Source of the DNA: Firmicutes bacterium UBA3936 | GTDB taxonomy: Bacteria > Bacillota > Dethiobacteria > Dethiobacterales > Dethiobacteraceae | DNA: 9,628 nt | Assembly: GCA_002385745.1 (NCBI GenBank) | Contig: DGEC01000079.1 | Location: 1-9,628, forward strand | Reading direction: 5' to 3' | Shown: one piece after another, positions 1 through 6,250 of the stretch | Layout: each line of letters begins with the position of its first letter | Numbering within the stretch: the stretch's first letter is position 1 | The notes under the pieces: generated by a model | Told to the model about the DNA's origin: nothing | Databases searched by the model: none | Seen by the model: the letters and a program-made list of their open reading frames with translations, nothing else | Program-made: the position numbers and the translations under genes

Positions 1-40
1 ACCGGATGATTGCAGGAACAAAATGAATTAATCGTACAAA

Positions 41-76
41 AACCAGAGAAGCCGAAAGGCCGCTCCGGTTTTTTTG
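41..76 (+). terminator. Intrinsic terminator of an upstream plus-strand unit, possibly bidirectional
   Basis: The arms 41-53 and 58-70 pair around a GAAA tetraloop, with 10 of 13 positions matched, and a seven-T run follows at 69-75. This is a standard rho-independent terminator for a plus-strand gene that must end at or before the left edge. In the first 31 bases frames 2 and 3 stay open to stops at 29-31 and 24-26, so a short coding tail is possible but cannot be assigned. On the minus strand the same hairpin is followed by a five-T run, so it could also end folA, whose stop lies about 75 bases away. Confidence 0.75.
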
Positions 77-147
77 TCAATGTACCTGATTATTGAGCGC
101 TTACGCATTTTCATTGGCAAGCCAATTTGCCGGTGGGCTAAAGAAAT

Positions 148-648
148 TTATTTTTTCCTGTCATAAACAAAAAAGGTGTGCTTGTATTTGTTTTTTTCGT
201 CAATAACGCCTTCACGGCGGGAGACCAGTTGCCATTCCGTTTCGTCGTACCCGGGGAAAAAGGTGTCTCCGTCAAAGTTCTCATATATCCTGGTAATGTA
301 GAGCCTGTCCGCATACGGAAAAAACAGTTTAAAGATTTCAGCGCCGCCGATGACGAAATATTCCTGCTTGGGATCGAGCTTTTGCAAAATTTCTTCCACA
401 CTGTGAAAGACAAAAACATCTTCATGGTCGGGCGGCCGGTATGCTTTGTTTGTGGTCAGGATATAATGCTTGCGTCCCGGCAGTACTCCGGGCAGAGATT
501 CAAATGTTTTCCTCCCCATAATCATGGTTTTACTGCCGGACAAAGTCGTTTCTTTGAAAAATCTTGCATCAGCCGGCAAGCGCCAGGGCAGCCGGTTATT
601 CTTGCCCATCACATTATTTTCCCCAACGGCGGCGACAAAACTAATCAT
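148..648 (-). CDS. folA: Dihydrofolate reductase
   Basis: This gene encodes a 166-residue, single-domain cytosolic dihydrofolate reductase. The family reduces dihydrofolate to tetrahydrofolate with NADPH, feeding thymidylate, purine and methionine synthesis. Family signatures are in order: MISFVAAVGENNVMG at the N-terminus, LPWRLPADARFFK with the proton-relay acid at D27 exactly as in E. coli FolA, MGRKTFESLP (NADPH-binding loop), an LPGR segment with the arginine that normally contacts the folate glutamate, and VIGGAEIF. The length matches the usual 155-170 residues. An in-frame start 42 bases further upstream exists, but the ATG at 646-648 is preferred because GGGGAGG lies just before it and homology begins there. 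No thymidylate synthase gene is adjacent in the window. The gene appears intact and monocistronic, with a promoter at 679-707. Confidence 0.95.
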   Translation of the reverse strand: MISFVAAVGENNVMGKNNRLPWRLPADARFFKETTLSGSKTMIMGRKTFESLPGVLPGRKHYILTTNKAYRPPDHEDVFVFHSVEEILQKLDPKQEYFVIGGAEIFKLFFPYADRLYITRIYENFDGDTFFPGYDETEWQLVSRREGVIDEKNKYKHTFFVYDRKK

Positions 649-678
649 CACTATCCCTCCCCTTATCCAGTTGTCTAA

Positions 679-707
679 ATTATGACGCAAGTAATTGGCG
701 AGCGCAA
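679..707 (-). promoter_or_regulatory. Candidate sigma-A promoter of folA
   Basis: Read on the minus strand there is TTGCGC (707-702), a 17-base spacer, then CATAAT (684-679). The -10 matches the consensus at five of six bases and the -35 at three of six. Transcription would start near 672, giving a leader of about 25 bases that carries the GGGGAGG ribosome binding site. This supports the ATG at 648, because the longer reading frame would start upstream of the -10. The call rests on consensus only. Confidence 0.45.
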
Positions 708-964
708 GGGCAAGCTTGATCTGCAGCCACCTGTTTTTCTCAAATCATCGTTTTTTTCCCCTATCCCAGCGCCATCTTACTTCGCAACATACACTTGTCA
801 TGGTGAATAAAGCGTTTGCGCCGGCGACAAAAATGCGGCTTATGAACCCGGAAAAAGACAACATACAACAAAGCGCGACACAATCCCGTTTTAGCAAGTT
901 ATTATGCAAAGTTCCCGAAAGAGGTAAATAATTTTATTGTCAAAGCTTGCTGTCCTCCTGACGC
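708..964. other. Intergenic region with no supported gene
   Basis: Between the folA promoter and the terminator at 965-1010 I see no convincing gene. A 78-codon plus-strand frame starting with TTG at 695 has no ribosome binding site, a composition unlike a folded protein and no recognisable motif. No repeats or strong dyads stand out. This may be residue of older sequence. Confidence 0.5.
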
Positions 965-1010
965 AAGAAAAACAGAAGGCCGGTCACCCTTCTTTGTGTG
1001 ACCGGCCTTC
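965..1010 (-). terminator. Intrinsic terminator downstream of the SDR gene
   Basis: A perfect 13-bp inverted repeat (975-987 with 998-1010, GAAGGCCGGTCAC and its complement) has a 10-base loop. On the minus strand it is followed by TGTTTTTCTT, a good U-tract, about 45 bases after the stop of the SDR pseudogene. On the plus strand the stem is followed by only four Ts, so the main direction is minus. Confidence 0.85.
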
Positions 1011-1054
1011 CGCTTTTAAAGGCTTGCATTAATTATGCAAAGCGGTGTGTTTTT

Positions 1055-1794
1055 TTAAATGTCAATTCCGCCGTCTACCCTGAGCAGCTGTCCGGTAATA
1101 AATGAGGAATCATCCGTGGCCAAAAAGAGAGCGACAGTTGCTATTTCTTCCGGTTCTCCAGATTTTCTCAGCGGAGATGCTTCGATAAGATGCCGGATAG
1201 CGGCTTCCCCGCCAACACTTTCAACCATTGCAGTCATAATTGCTCCCGGTAAAATGGCATTTACACGAATTTCCGGTCCGTATTCATTTGCCATTGACTT
1301 TGTCAACCGGACAAAGCATGTTTGGAAGTAACATAAGCAGCTAACCCGTGGCGGGCGTGGGCTCCGGCAACCGAACCCGTATTAATAAGACGCCTTTACC
1401 CTTTTTCTTCATTATGGGGGCAACAAGCTGGCTTAAAACAAGCGGCGCCGTTACATTAACACGCATCACATTGTCCCATTCTTCCAAGGTCAGTTCCTGG
1501 ATCGGCGTTATGCTGAGCAGGCCCGCGTTGTTAAAAAGAATGTCAACGGTACCATATTTGTCGAGAGCTAAATCAACAATTCTTTTCAGATCTTCTGTTT
1601 TTAACATATCAACAACAATATAAGTAGCCTCATTGCCTTCCGCCTTAATTTGATCCACAACGGCTTTGGCCCTTTTCTCGTTGCGCCCTGTGACCACAAC
1701 TTTGGCACCTTCCCTGGCAAACAATATCGCCGTGGGCACGTCCCATACCTGATGTCGAGCCGGTAATAATTGCAACTTTATCCTTAAGTCTCAT
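1055..1794 (-). pseudogene. Short-chain dehydrogenase/reductase (classical SDR), broken by three frameshifts
   Basis: Read through three single-base indels, this gives a 246-residue classical SDR, the normal family length. These enzymes are soluble NAD(P)-dependent oxidoreductases; the substrate cannot be told, although the layout is FabG-like. Motifs after correction are the cofactor loop TGSTSGMG (residues 11-18), NNAG (88-91), the catalytic serine in TGSVAG (about 141), YVTSK with Y154 and K158, and the NAILPGAI and VDGG segments near the C-terminus. The start is the ATG at 1792-1794, preceded by TAAGGAGG. The lesions are one extra C in a CCC run (1734-1736), one base missing near 1387-1391, and one T missing next to 1306. 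As written, translation stops early and the active-site YxxxK lies between two broken frames. Either this is a real recent pseudogene or the sequence has errors. The fold and residues are otherwise fully conserved. Confidence 0.85.
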
Positions 1795-1834
1795 TTCTGT
1801 CTCCTCCTTAACGGTATTTTTTGTGTCTATTGCA

Positions 1835-1876
1835 TAGCTACTGATTATTAGAAGATTCTCAATTTATTCTTCTAAT
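1835..1876 (-). promoter_or_regulatory. Candidate promoter and inverted-repeat operator upstream of the SDR gene
   Basis: A perfect 9-bp inverted repeat (ATTAGAAGA at 1847-1855, TCTTCTAAT at 1868-1876, 12-base spacer) lies 53-82 bases upstream of the SDR start. Its spacer contains TTGAGA on the minus strand (1862-1857), a -35-like hexamer, with a weak -10 (TAGCTA, 1840-1835) 16 bases on. A repressor dimer bound to these arms would cover the -35. There is no T-run, so it is not a terminator for the upstream gene. The dyad is seen directly; the operator role is inferred. Confidence 0.4.
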
Positions 1877-1986
1877 CCTGCCACATGTCGAAAATTTGTC
1901 TCTTTGCCCGTATTTTAAGAAACGCGGCAACAGCCCCGCCGGACATGATTTTTCTTCTATAAAGGCCGGCAGCGGTTCCCCTGTTT

Positions 1987-2894
1987 TCATTTGGAAGCCG
2001 CATCCACCCAGATGGGGCCGATGTAAGCGTGGCGCCCGTTTGTTCCAACCACACGGATGATGTAGAAATCCTTGCCGCCGGTGTTTAGTTCGGACGGGTC
2101 CACCGGGTTGTCGCTGTAGTGATTGATATAATAAGCTCCTTCTTTTAAGACATAGTTTTCCTCCCCGTAGGCGGTTCCGGTTATTGGCTCCGTGTCGGTG
2201 TAGCCTACGGCGGCAACGGGCTCCGAGACCGGGATGGATGCGAGAAGACTGCCGTTTTTATGAATTTCAACTGTGGCATTCCAGTCCGCCTGCCGGCTCC
2301 TTTTTTCGAGCATGCTCCCTGTGGCTGCGGCCGGGGCGCCGTCCTGTGCTAGCAGCACCTTGATTTCCCGCGGTGTGGTCCTCTCAGCTACTGTTGCTGT
2401 TGAATCTCCCCCGACAGTGACGCCATTGACGGTAAAAAAAGAAGGGGACGGCCGTGATCGGAAACGGCGTAAAGCTGCCGATTTTGCAAAGCCGAAAAAA
2501 TGCCGAGCCGGGTCAGTTCCCTGCCATAGACGGCAGTCAATCCCCCCGGGTAGGGCTTGTCAAACCTGGTCCACCAGAAGGTAAAGGGGCGCTGGTGGCC
2601 GACAAATGCCCGGGTGCGCGAGAGGTCATGGCCCGGGTGGCCGTCATGGGAGTCGCTGGAAGCATAAAGCGAGAACTGCAGGCCCATCTGCAAGGCGCCG
2701 GTAATGGAGCAGCCTCTTGAGTAGCACAATTTAATCTGCCGCATTTTCCTGCGGGCTGTAGTGCAATCAAATAAGTTGAATGTCATGCCGGGCCAAGGAT
2801 TGAATTGCCAATTTATCTGTGGTATTGTATGGCTAGGCAAAATATTGTCAGGAGCCGGCAGGTCATGATTCCAAAATTCAAAATATTTCAACAA
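1987..2894 (-). pseudogene. C-terminal remnant of a PHP-type (DUF3604-like) metal-dependent protein
   Basis: Two minus-strand frames (2894-2388 and 2358-1987) join into one protein if one T is restored to the seven-T run at 2434-2440; the second frame then reads on as FFTVNGVTVGGDSTATVAER. Features typical of the DUF3604/PHP group are SITGALQMG, ASSDSHDGHPG (a likely metal-ligand segment), GGLTAVYGRELTRLGIF, ALQNRQLYAVSD, and a C-terminal beta domain ending RHAYIGPIWVD. Full-length members have several hundred residues, with the N-terminal PHP metal site upstream; here recognisable homology begins only near 2720. The phrase SHTIPQINWQFNPW at about 2770-2835 may be a further decayed piece in the same frame. 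No start or ribosome binding site fits. The remnant is probably non-functional. The family call is moderate and the substrate is unknown. Confidence 0.55.
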
Positions 2895-2996
2895 TAGAAT
2901 GTGGTTTTTATTTGGATTCTCAGCGCGCTTGGGCTCGTTTCAAAAGGGTGTGACAAAAAGCGGCTTCTTAACTACAAATGCTGGAGGTTTTAGACG

Positions 2997-4880
2997 GTGA
3001 ACAAAAAATACCTGCCAATGCTGGTTGTTCTTGTGCTGGTACTTGTAGTAGTACTGGCCTTCTCACTCGCGGTAGGTGGAAAAGATGTAAAGGAAGAAGA
3101 TAGTGAACCGCCCGGTGATTTCGTGGAAAGCGTGGGAGTTCTGTTCGAGGAAGACTTTAAAATGATCTACGTGGAGGGCGGTACATTTACCATGGGGTGG
3201 ACTTCCCCGCAAGGCAGTCCCCCTCCTTACACGGGGCCGGTAAAGGATGTGTCGGTCAGCGGCTTCTATATCTCGGAAACTGAAGTGACGCAAAATCTCT
3301 GGCAGGCTGTAATGGGCGGGGAGCCAATCGAGGGCACCGCTGCCAACCTTCCAAAAACAATGATTGACTTTTATGATGTGCAGGAGTTTTTCAGCCGGTT
3401 GTATGTGCTGACCGGCAGGGTATACCGGCTGGCAACGGAGGCGGAATGGGAGTTTGCCGCCAAGGGAGGCAAGCCTGGACTGGCAGCTGGCCACCATGAA
3501 TATCTTTTTGCCGGCAGCAATGTGGAAGAAGAAGTGGCAGTCTTCGGCGGCTTCCGTCCGGAACCGGTAAAGAGCCGGCAGCCCAACATTTTAGGCATAT
3601 ATGATATGTCCGGCAATGTGGAGGAATGGGTTTGGAATGCCTGGAGTTCCGAGCATGTGGGCGGAACGGACCCCACCGGTATTGACAGCCCTATCCATGC
3701 GCAAAGAACACGGCGCGGCGGTACATATACAGGGGAGTCATTCACCCGCTACGCAGCCGCCCGTCAGATCCGTTCAATTGACGGCTCCGACCCGGGACTG
3801 GGCTTTCGCATAGCCCTTTCTCTGGATCAGGCTTCCGTGCCGGAAGGAATGGTCAAACCGGGTGGCATCCGCCGTCCGGTAATCGATGAACGTGATATTC
3901 CCAACACTTACCGTGATCCAAGGTGGGTTACAGGCGATGATTACGTGTGGAACGGGGATTTTATGGGCTTTGGCGGAGCTACGATGAAAGTATGGGAAAG
4001 CGGCGAGATGGTGGTGCGGCCGCATAGTTCCTTTGACAGGACAATTGCCGGTCAGTGGTATACGGTGAACAATATAGCCTTGATACTTGTCCCAAGTGAC
4101 GGCGGCGACAGGATTACTATTCCCTACATTTTCATGTCGCCCGATATGGTGGTGGTTAACAACGACAGGACAAATGTCTTCATGGCGCCTACCGGAAGGT
4201 ACAACAAGCTGCCCGAGGAGCAGCTCGGCCGGGGAGCTATAGCAAGGCCTGTCGTTCCCGATTTGGTGACAACAGGGGAAATTCAAGCCGGAGTAAGACT
4301 GGCTGCCGCCAACCATCAACTGTGGGATATGGACAATATCCCCGCGGAAGCGCGCGGGCAGGACCCGCGGCTGCTTGACGGTCCGGATCAAGGGTGGTGG
4401 ATGGGCTTTGGTGCCGGAGGCGAGCACACCTACCGCAAGGATTTTGATCCTGACGGGCAATTCCGCTTCTCAGTCTATACTCCGGGCCAGTGGAACAACG
4501 TTCTGGCCAGGGGAGAATGGTTTACGGTCAACGATTTGTTCCTGCGCGTAATTGGCCCGGACGGCAGAACCAATGATTACCTGTATCTCGTTGTTGATAC
4601 GAATATGTATCCGTTAAGACATCTGTCATTTCAGGATTATGAACGGGGAGACTCCAGGCTCTTTAGCATTTACCCAAATGAGCAAGTTATAGGTCACAAT
4701 TACGAGATTCCCACAGGCGACCCGGTGCTCATGGGTGATTCGACATTCAGGCAGCCGCCCCCGTCGCCAAGAGAATGCCCGGGCATCCCCGGGAAAGGAA
4801 CCTGCGGTAATACCATACATGACTGTACCTGCCCCGTATTTTGCCGGATATGCTTAAGTCATGACTGTTCCGGCCACTAA
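2997..4880 (+). CDS. Membrane-anchored SUMF1/FGE-fold protein with duplicated C-terminal module and Cys-rich tail
   Basis: A 627-residue protein with GTG start, GGAGG at 2983-2987. Residues 1-27 are a positively charged start plus one long hydrophobic segment, so it is probably anchored outside the cell as a signal anchor. Residues about 55-275 are an FGE-sulfatase (SUMF1) domain: MIYVEGGTFTMG, FYISETEVTQNLWQAVMG, YRLATEAEWEFAAKGG, LGIYDMSGNVEEWVWNAW, TRRGGTY and LGFRIAL. True formylglycine-generating enzymes carry two cysteines shortly after the RGG motif; here that stretch (243-257) has none, so sulfatase activation is unlikely. Residues about 306-400 and 455-545 are two related repeats (DPR, MGFG, then QWYTVNN or EWFTVND). 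Residues 594-624 hold all seven cysteines of the protein plus several histidines, suggesting metal binding or disulfides. The gene stands alone, divergent from the PHP remnant and closed by a terminator. The role is unknown; a structural or ligand-binding surface protein is possible. Confidence 0.85.
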   Translation: MNKKYLPMLVVLVLVLVVVLAFSLAVGGKDVKEEDSEPPGDFVESVGVLFEEDFKMIYVEGGTFTMGWTSPQGSPPPYTGPVKDVSVSGFYISETEVTQNLWQAVMGGEPIEGTAANLPKTMIDFYDVQEFFSRLYVLTGRVYRLATEAEWEFAAKGGKPGLAAGHHEYLFAGSNVEEEVAVFGGFRPEPVKSRQPNILGIYDMSGNVEEWVWNAWSSEHVGGTDPTGIDSPIHAQRTRRGGTYTGESFTRYAAARQIRSIDGSDPGLGFRIALSLDQASVPEGMVKPGGIRRPVIDERDIPNTYRDPRWVTGDDYVWNGDFMGFGGATMKVWESGEMVVRPHSSFDRTIAGQWYTVNNIALILVPSDGGDRITIPYIFMSPDMVVVNNDRTNVFMAPTGRYNKLPEEQLGRGAIARPVVPDLVTTGEIQAGVRLAAANHQLWDMDNIPAEARGQDPRLLDGPDQGWWMGFGAGGEHTYRKDFDPDGQFRFSVYTPGQWNNVLARGEWFTVNDLFLRVIGPDGRTNDYLYLVVDTNMYPLRHLSFQDYERGDSRLFSIYPNEQVIGHNYEIPTGDPVLMGDSTFRQPPPSPRECPGIPGKGTCGNTIHDCTCPVFCRICLSHDCSGH

Positions 4881-4935
4881 TGCAGCCGGCCGCAATGTTT
4901 CCGGCAGAATAGTAGAGTTAATCAAAGTGTTTAGG

Positions 4936-4969
4936 CGACGCACTGAAATAAACGGTGCGTCGTTTTTTT
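4936..4969 (+). terminator. Intrinsic terminator after the SUMF1-fold gene
   Basis: A perfect 8-bp stem (CGACGCAC at 4936-4943 with GTGCGTCG at 4955-4962), an 11-base loop and seven Ts at 4963-4969 form a textbook rho-independent terminator. It starts 55 bases after the stop codon and separates this gene from the PadR operon. Confidence 0.9.
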
Positions 4970-5010
4970 CAAGAAGATACCGGAAGAAGGAATATTTCTG
5001 TCAAAGTATA

Positions 5011-5056
5011 TTGATACACATAGTAATATGGCGTAGAATATATTGTGTGAGGTGAT
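5011..5056 (+). promoter_or_regulatory. Promoter and ribosome binding site of the PadR operon
   Basis: TTGATA (5011-5016), a 17-base spacer and TAGAAT (5034-5039) form a good sigma-A promoter, four and five of six bases matching consensus respectively. The expected start is near 5046, so the leader is very short before GAGGTGAT (5049-5056) and the GTG start at 5062. ACACA (near 5016) and TGTGT (near 5045) flank the core promoter as weak inverted arms. PadR proteins commonly repress their own promoter, so autoregulation here is plausible but not shown. Confidence 0.6.
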
Positions 5057-5061
5057 TTACT

Positions 5062-5409
5062 GTGGATGCGACAATTTCGACAGATATTATTCGCGGTCAT
5101 ACGGATACGATTATACTAAATGTGCTTCGCCAGGGTGACAGCTATGGCTATGAAATATACAAGAAGATCATAGAGTTAAGCGGCAAACAGTATGAATTAA
5201 AGGAGGCAACCTTATATACCGCTTTTCGCCGCTTGGAGCGAGAGGGTTGCATTGTCTCCTACTGGGGCGATGAAACACAGGGCGGCAGGCGCAAGTACTA
5301 CCGCATCACAGAGGATGGCAGGAAGCTCTATGAACAAAATAAAAATGCATGGAACTTTGCCAAGGCTGTTTTAGACAAACTGATCCAGGGAGGGCTTGAA
5401 AATGATTGA
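5062..5409 (+). CDS. PadR family transcriptional regulator
   Basis: A 115-residue winged-helix regulator of the short PadR type (usual length about 105-120). The N-terminal half matches the PadR wing: HTDTIILNVLRQGDSYGYEIYK, then ELKEATLYTAFRRLEREGCI (recognition helix) and GGRRKYYRITEDGRKLY (wing). A C-terminal helix (about 93-111) would be the dimerisation helix. The GTG start is chosen because it lies 6 bases after AGGTGA and a sigma-A promoter sits just upstream. Its stop overlaps the next gene by 8 bases, so the two are translationally coupled. PadR next to a HAAS-domain membrane protein is a common Gram-positive pairing, where the regulator controls the membrane partner, often in envelope stress or drug response. 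The ligand is unknown. Confidence 0.92.
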   Translation: MDATISTDIIRGHTDTIILNVLRQGDSYGYEIYKKIIELSGKQYELKEATLYTAFRRLEREGCIVSYWGDETQGGRRKYYRITEDGRKLYEQNKNAWNFAKAVLDKLIQGGLEND

Positions 5410-5815
5410 GACAAAAAATAGTTTAGATAGAAAAGTAAATGCTTACATTGATAATCTTTTTGCCGGTATTGGCGCGTCTCAGCAGCTTTTTGACCTGAAG
5501 GAAGAGCTTGCCACAAATATGAAAGAAAGAATAGCCGATTTCATGGCGCGGGGAATGGATGAGGAGCAGGCTTACAAAGAAGCAATAATATCTATGGGCG
5601 ATTTGTCCGGATTAGTGGATGATATGCGCAAGCTTGGGCAGGATACGGCAAAACAAACCGTTTACTCCACGATGGCGGCGCGAATCTCTACAGCAGGAAT
5701 CATTGCCGGGGTGCTGATTATTTTATTCGGTATATTTACGGCTTTAATGTTATTTTTTATGTCTGAGAACGCTAGTTTGATGAATGGTAAAAAATTATTA
5801 ATGCAGCTGCATTAA
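5402..5815 (+). CDS. HAAS/DUF1700-type membrane protein, short and possibly truncated
   Basis: A 137-residue protein from the ATG at 5402, with GGGAGG at 5388-5393; a TTG two codons earlier is less likely. The N-terminal soluble part (about 5-75) fits the HAAS or permease-prefix type: a helical segment around DLKEELATNMKERI, a pattern of alternating charges, EEQAYKEAIISMGD, then GLVDDMRK. One transmembrane segment follows (about 95-120, IIAGVLIILFGIFTALMLFFM). The protein ends with a short polar tail, SENASLMNG and on. Family members usually continue for many more residues with further membrane helices or a sensor domain, so the 3' part may have been lost. This would fit the palindromes and the unrelated HerA relic immediately downstream. 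It is co-transcribed with padR and probably forms its partner in the membrane. Confidence 0.75.
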   Translation: MIETKNSLDRKVNAYIDNLFAGIGASQQLFDLKEELATNMKERIADFMARGMDEEQAYKEAIISMGDLSGLVDDMRKLGQDTAKQTVYSTMAARISTAGIIAGVLIILFGIFTALMLFFMSENASLMNGKKLLMQLH

Positions 5816-5841
5816 GATAGCGGTTTTATCCATGGATAAAA
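5798..5841. repeat. Two adjacent perfect 18-bp palindromes
   Basis: TTAATGCAGCTGCATTAA (5798-5815) and TTTTATCCATGGATAAAA (5824-5841) are each perfect 18-bp palindromes, separated by 8 bases, with centres 26 bases apart. The first includes the stop codon of the HAAS gene. They share no sequence with each other. Neither is followed by a T-run, so they are not ordinary terminators. They lie where the PadR operon ends and the HerA relic begins. Possible roles are operator sites, resolvase or integrase sites, or a structure left by recombination. Confidence 0.8.
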
Positions 5842-5910
5842 TACTGAACGATTGCTTGCAAATTGTTTATTAAAGCAGGGAGAGCCCGAAGACTTAAGGT
5901 ATTCTCGTGA

Positions 5911-6159
5911 AATAGTTCCGGGAATTATGATCAATTTCTTGATCAGCTTCCTGCTCTCGCACCAAGGCATGCTTTAGTGTTAGGGGAATGTGTTCCAGCT
6001 CCGGCTTTGGTATATATGAGAAAAGCAGATCCGGTTCCGAGAAGTAAAGATCCGAAATTCTATGCGCAGTGGGTTAAAGACAAACCCAAAATACCTGATG
6101 TGGAAAGGATTTGTGAGATTTGGGAAAAAGGTATTAGTGATGGAGTAGAATGCAGTTAG
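5911..6159 (+). pseudogene. C-terminal relic of a HerA-type ATPase
   Basis: The frame is open from the stop at 5908-5910 to TAG at 6157-6159. It has LDQLPALAPRHALVLGE, CVPAPALVYMRKADP and VPRSKDPKFYAQW, the layout of the end of HerA/DUF87 ATPases: a final helix, then the G-E-x-V-P-x-P-x-x-V strand turn, then a proline-rich PRSKDP segment. HerA is a hexameric DNA translocase that partners nucleases such as NurA and, in phage defence, Sir2-type, nuclease or DUF499/DUF1156-type proteins. Everything with the Walker motifs is missing, and no ribosome binding site precedes the in-frame GTG at 5977, so it is a remnant of at most 82 codons. Its orientation matches the SNF2 gene 300 bases downstream, suggesting a former defence operon. 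Family recognition rests on this tail alone. Confidence 0.55.
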
Positions 6160-6206
6160 TACAAATGTGAAATCTGCCATCTTACCCCAAAGGTTGAGAA
6201 AAAAAC

Positions 6207-6250
6207 ACACCGACCATAGGCAGTCCGACCATAAGCAGTCGGTGTTTTTT
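6207..6250 (+). terminator. Intrinsic terminator, bidirectional, with tandem-repeat loop
   Basis: Arms ACACCGAC (6207-6214) and GTCGGTGT (6238-6245) pair over 8 bp, with a T-run at 6245-6250 and an A-run at 6199-6205, so it can work on both strands. It lies about 50 bases after the HerA relic. The 23-base loop is long because the stem-loop core has been duplicated (see the repeat at 6210-6239); without the duplication it would be a compact hairpin with an 8-base loop. Confidence 0.75.
6210..6239 (+). repeat. 15-bp tandem duplication inside the terminator
   Basis: CCGACCATAGGCAGT (6210-6224) is directly followed by CCGACCATAAGCAGT (6225-6239), one mismatch. The copies include the half-arms of the terminator stem, so each copy can pair with the flanking arm in alternative ways. 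The repeat probably arose by slippage on the hairpin. Confidence 0.85.

Noticed and set aside
113..135. A GGCAA/TTGCC inverted repeat after folA as its terminator
   Set aside because: The stem is only 5 bp and no T-run follows on either strand.
178..678. A 166-codon plus-strand frame opposite folA
   Set aside because: It is the antisense shadow of a clear folA gene, with no motif or ribosome binding site.
649..690. An upstream in-frame start that would lengthen the folA product to 180 residues
   Set aside because: The extension lies before the GGGGAGG site and overlaps the likely -10, and family homology starts at the ATG at 648.
695..931. A 78-codon plus-strand frame with TTG start
   Set aside because: No ribosome binding site, no family motif and a composition unlike a folded protein.
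2950..2978. GTGACA, 17 bases, TACAAA as a promoter for the SUMF1-fold gene
   Set aside because: Transcription would begin inside the GGAGG ribosome binding site, leaving no usable leader; the true promoter is probably further upstream.
3156..3822. Active formylglycine-generating enzyme (sulfatase activator)
   Set aside because: No cysteine is present in the segment after RGG where the copper-binding active-site pair is required.
4861..5055. A 64-codon plus-strand frame after the SUMF1-fold gene
   Set aside because: It runs through a strong terminator and the PadR promoter, so it cannot be a real gene.
6210..6239. Start of a CRISPR or other spaced repeat array
   Set aside because: There are only two directly abutting copies with no spacers, best explained by slippage in the terminator.
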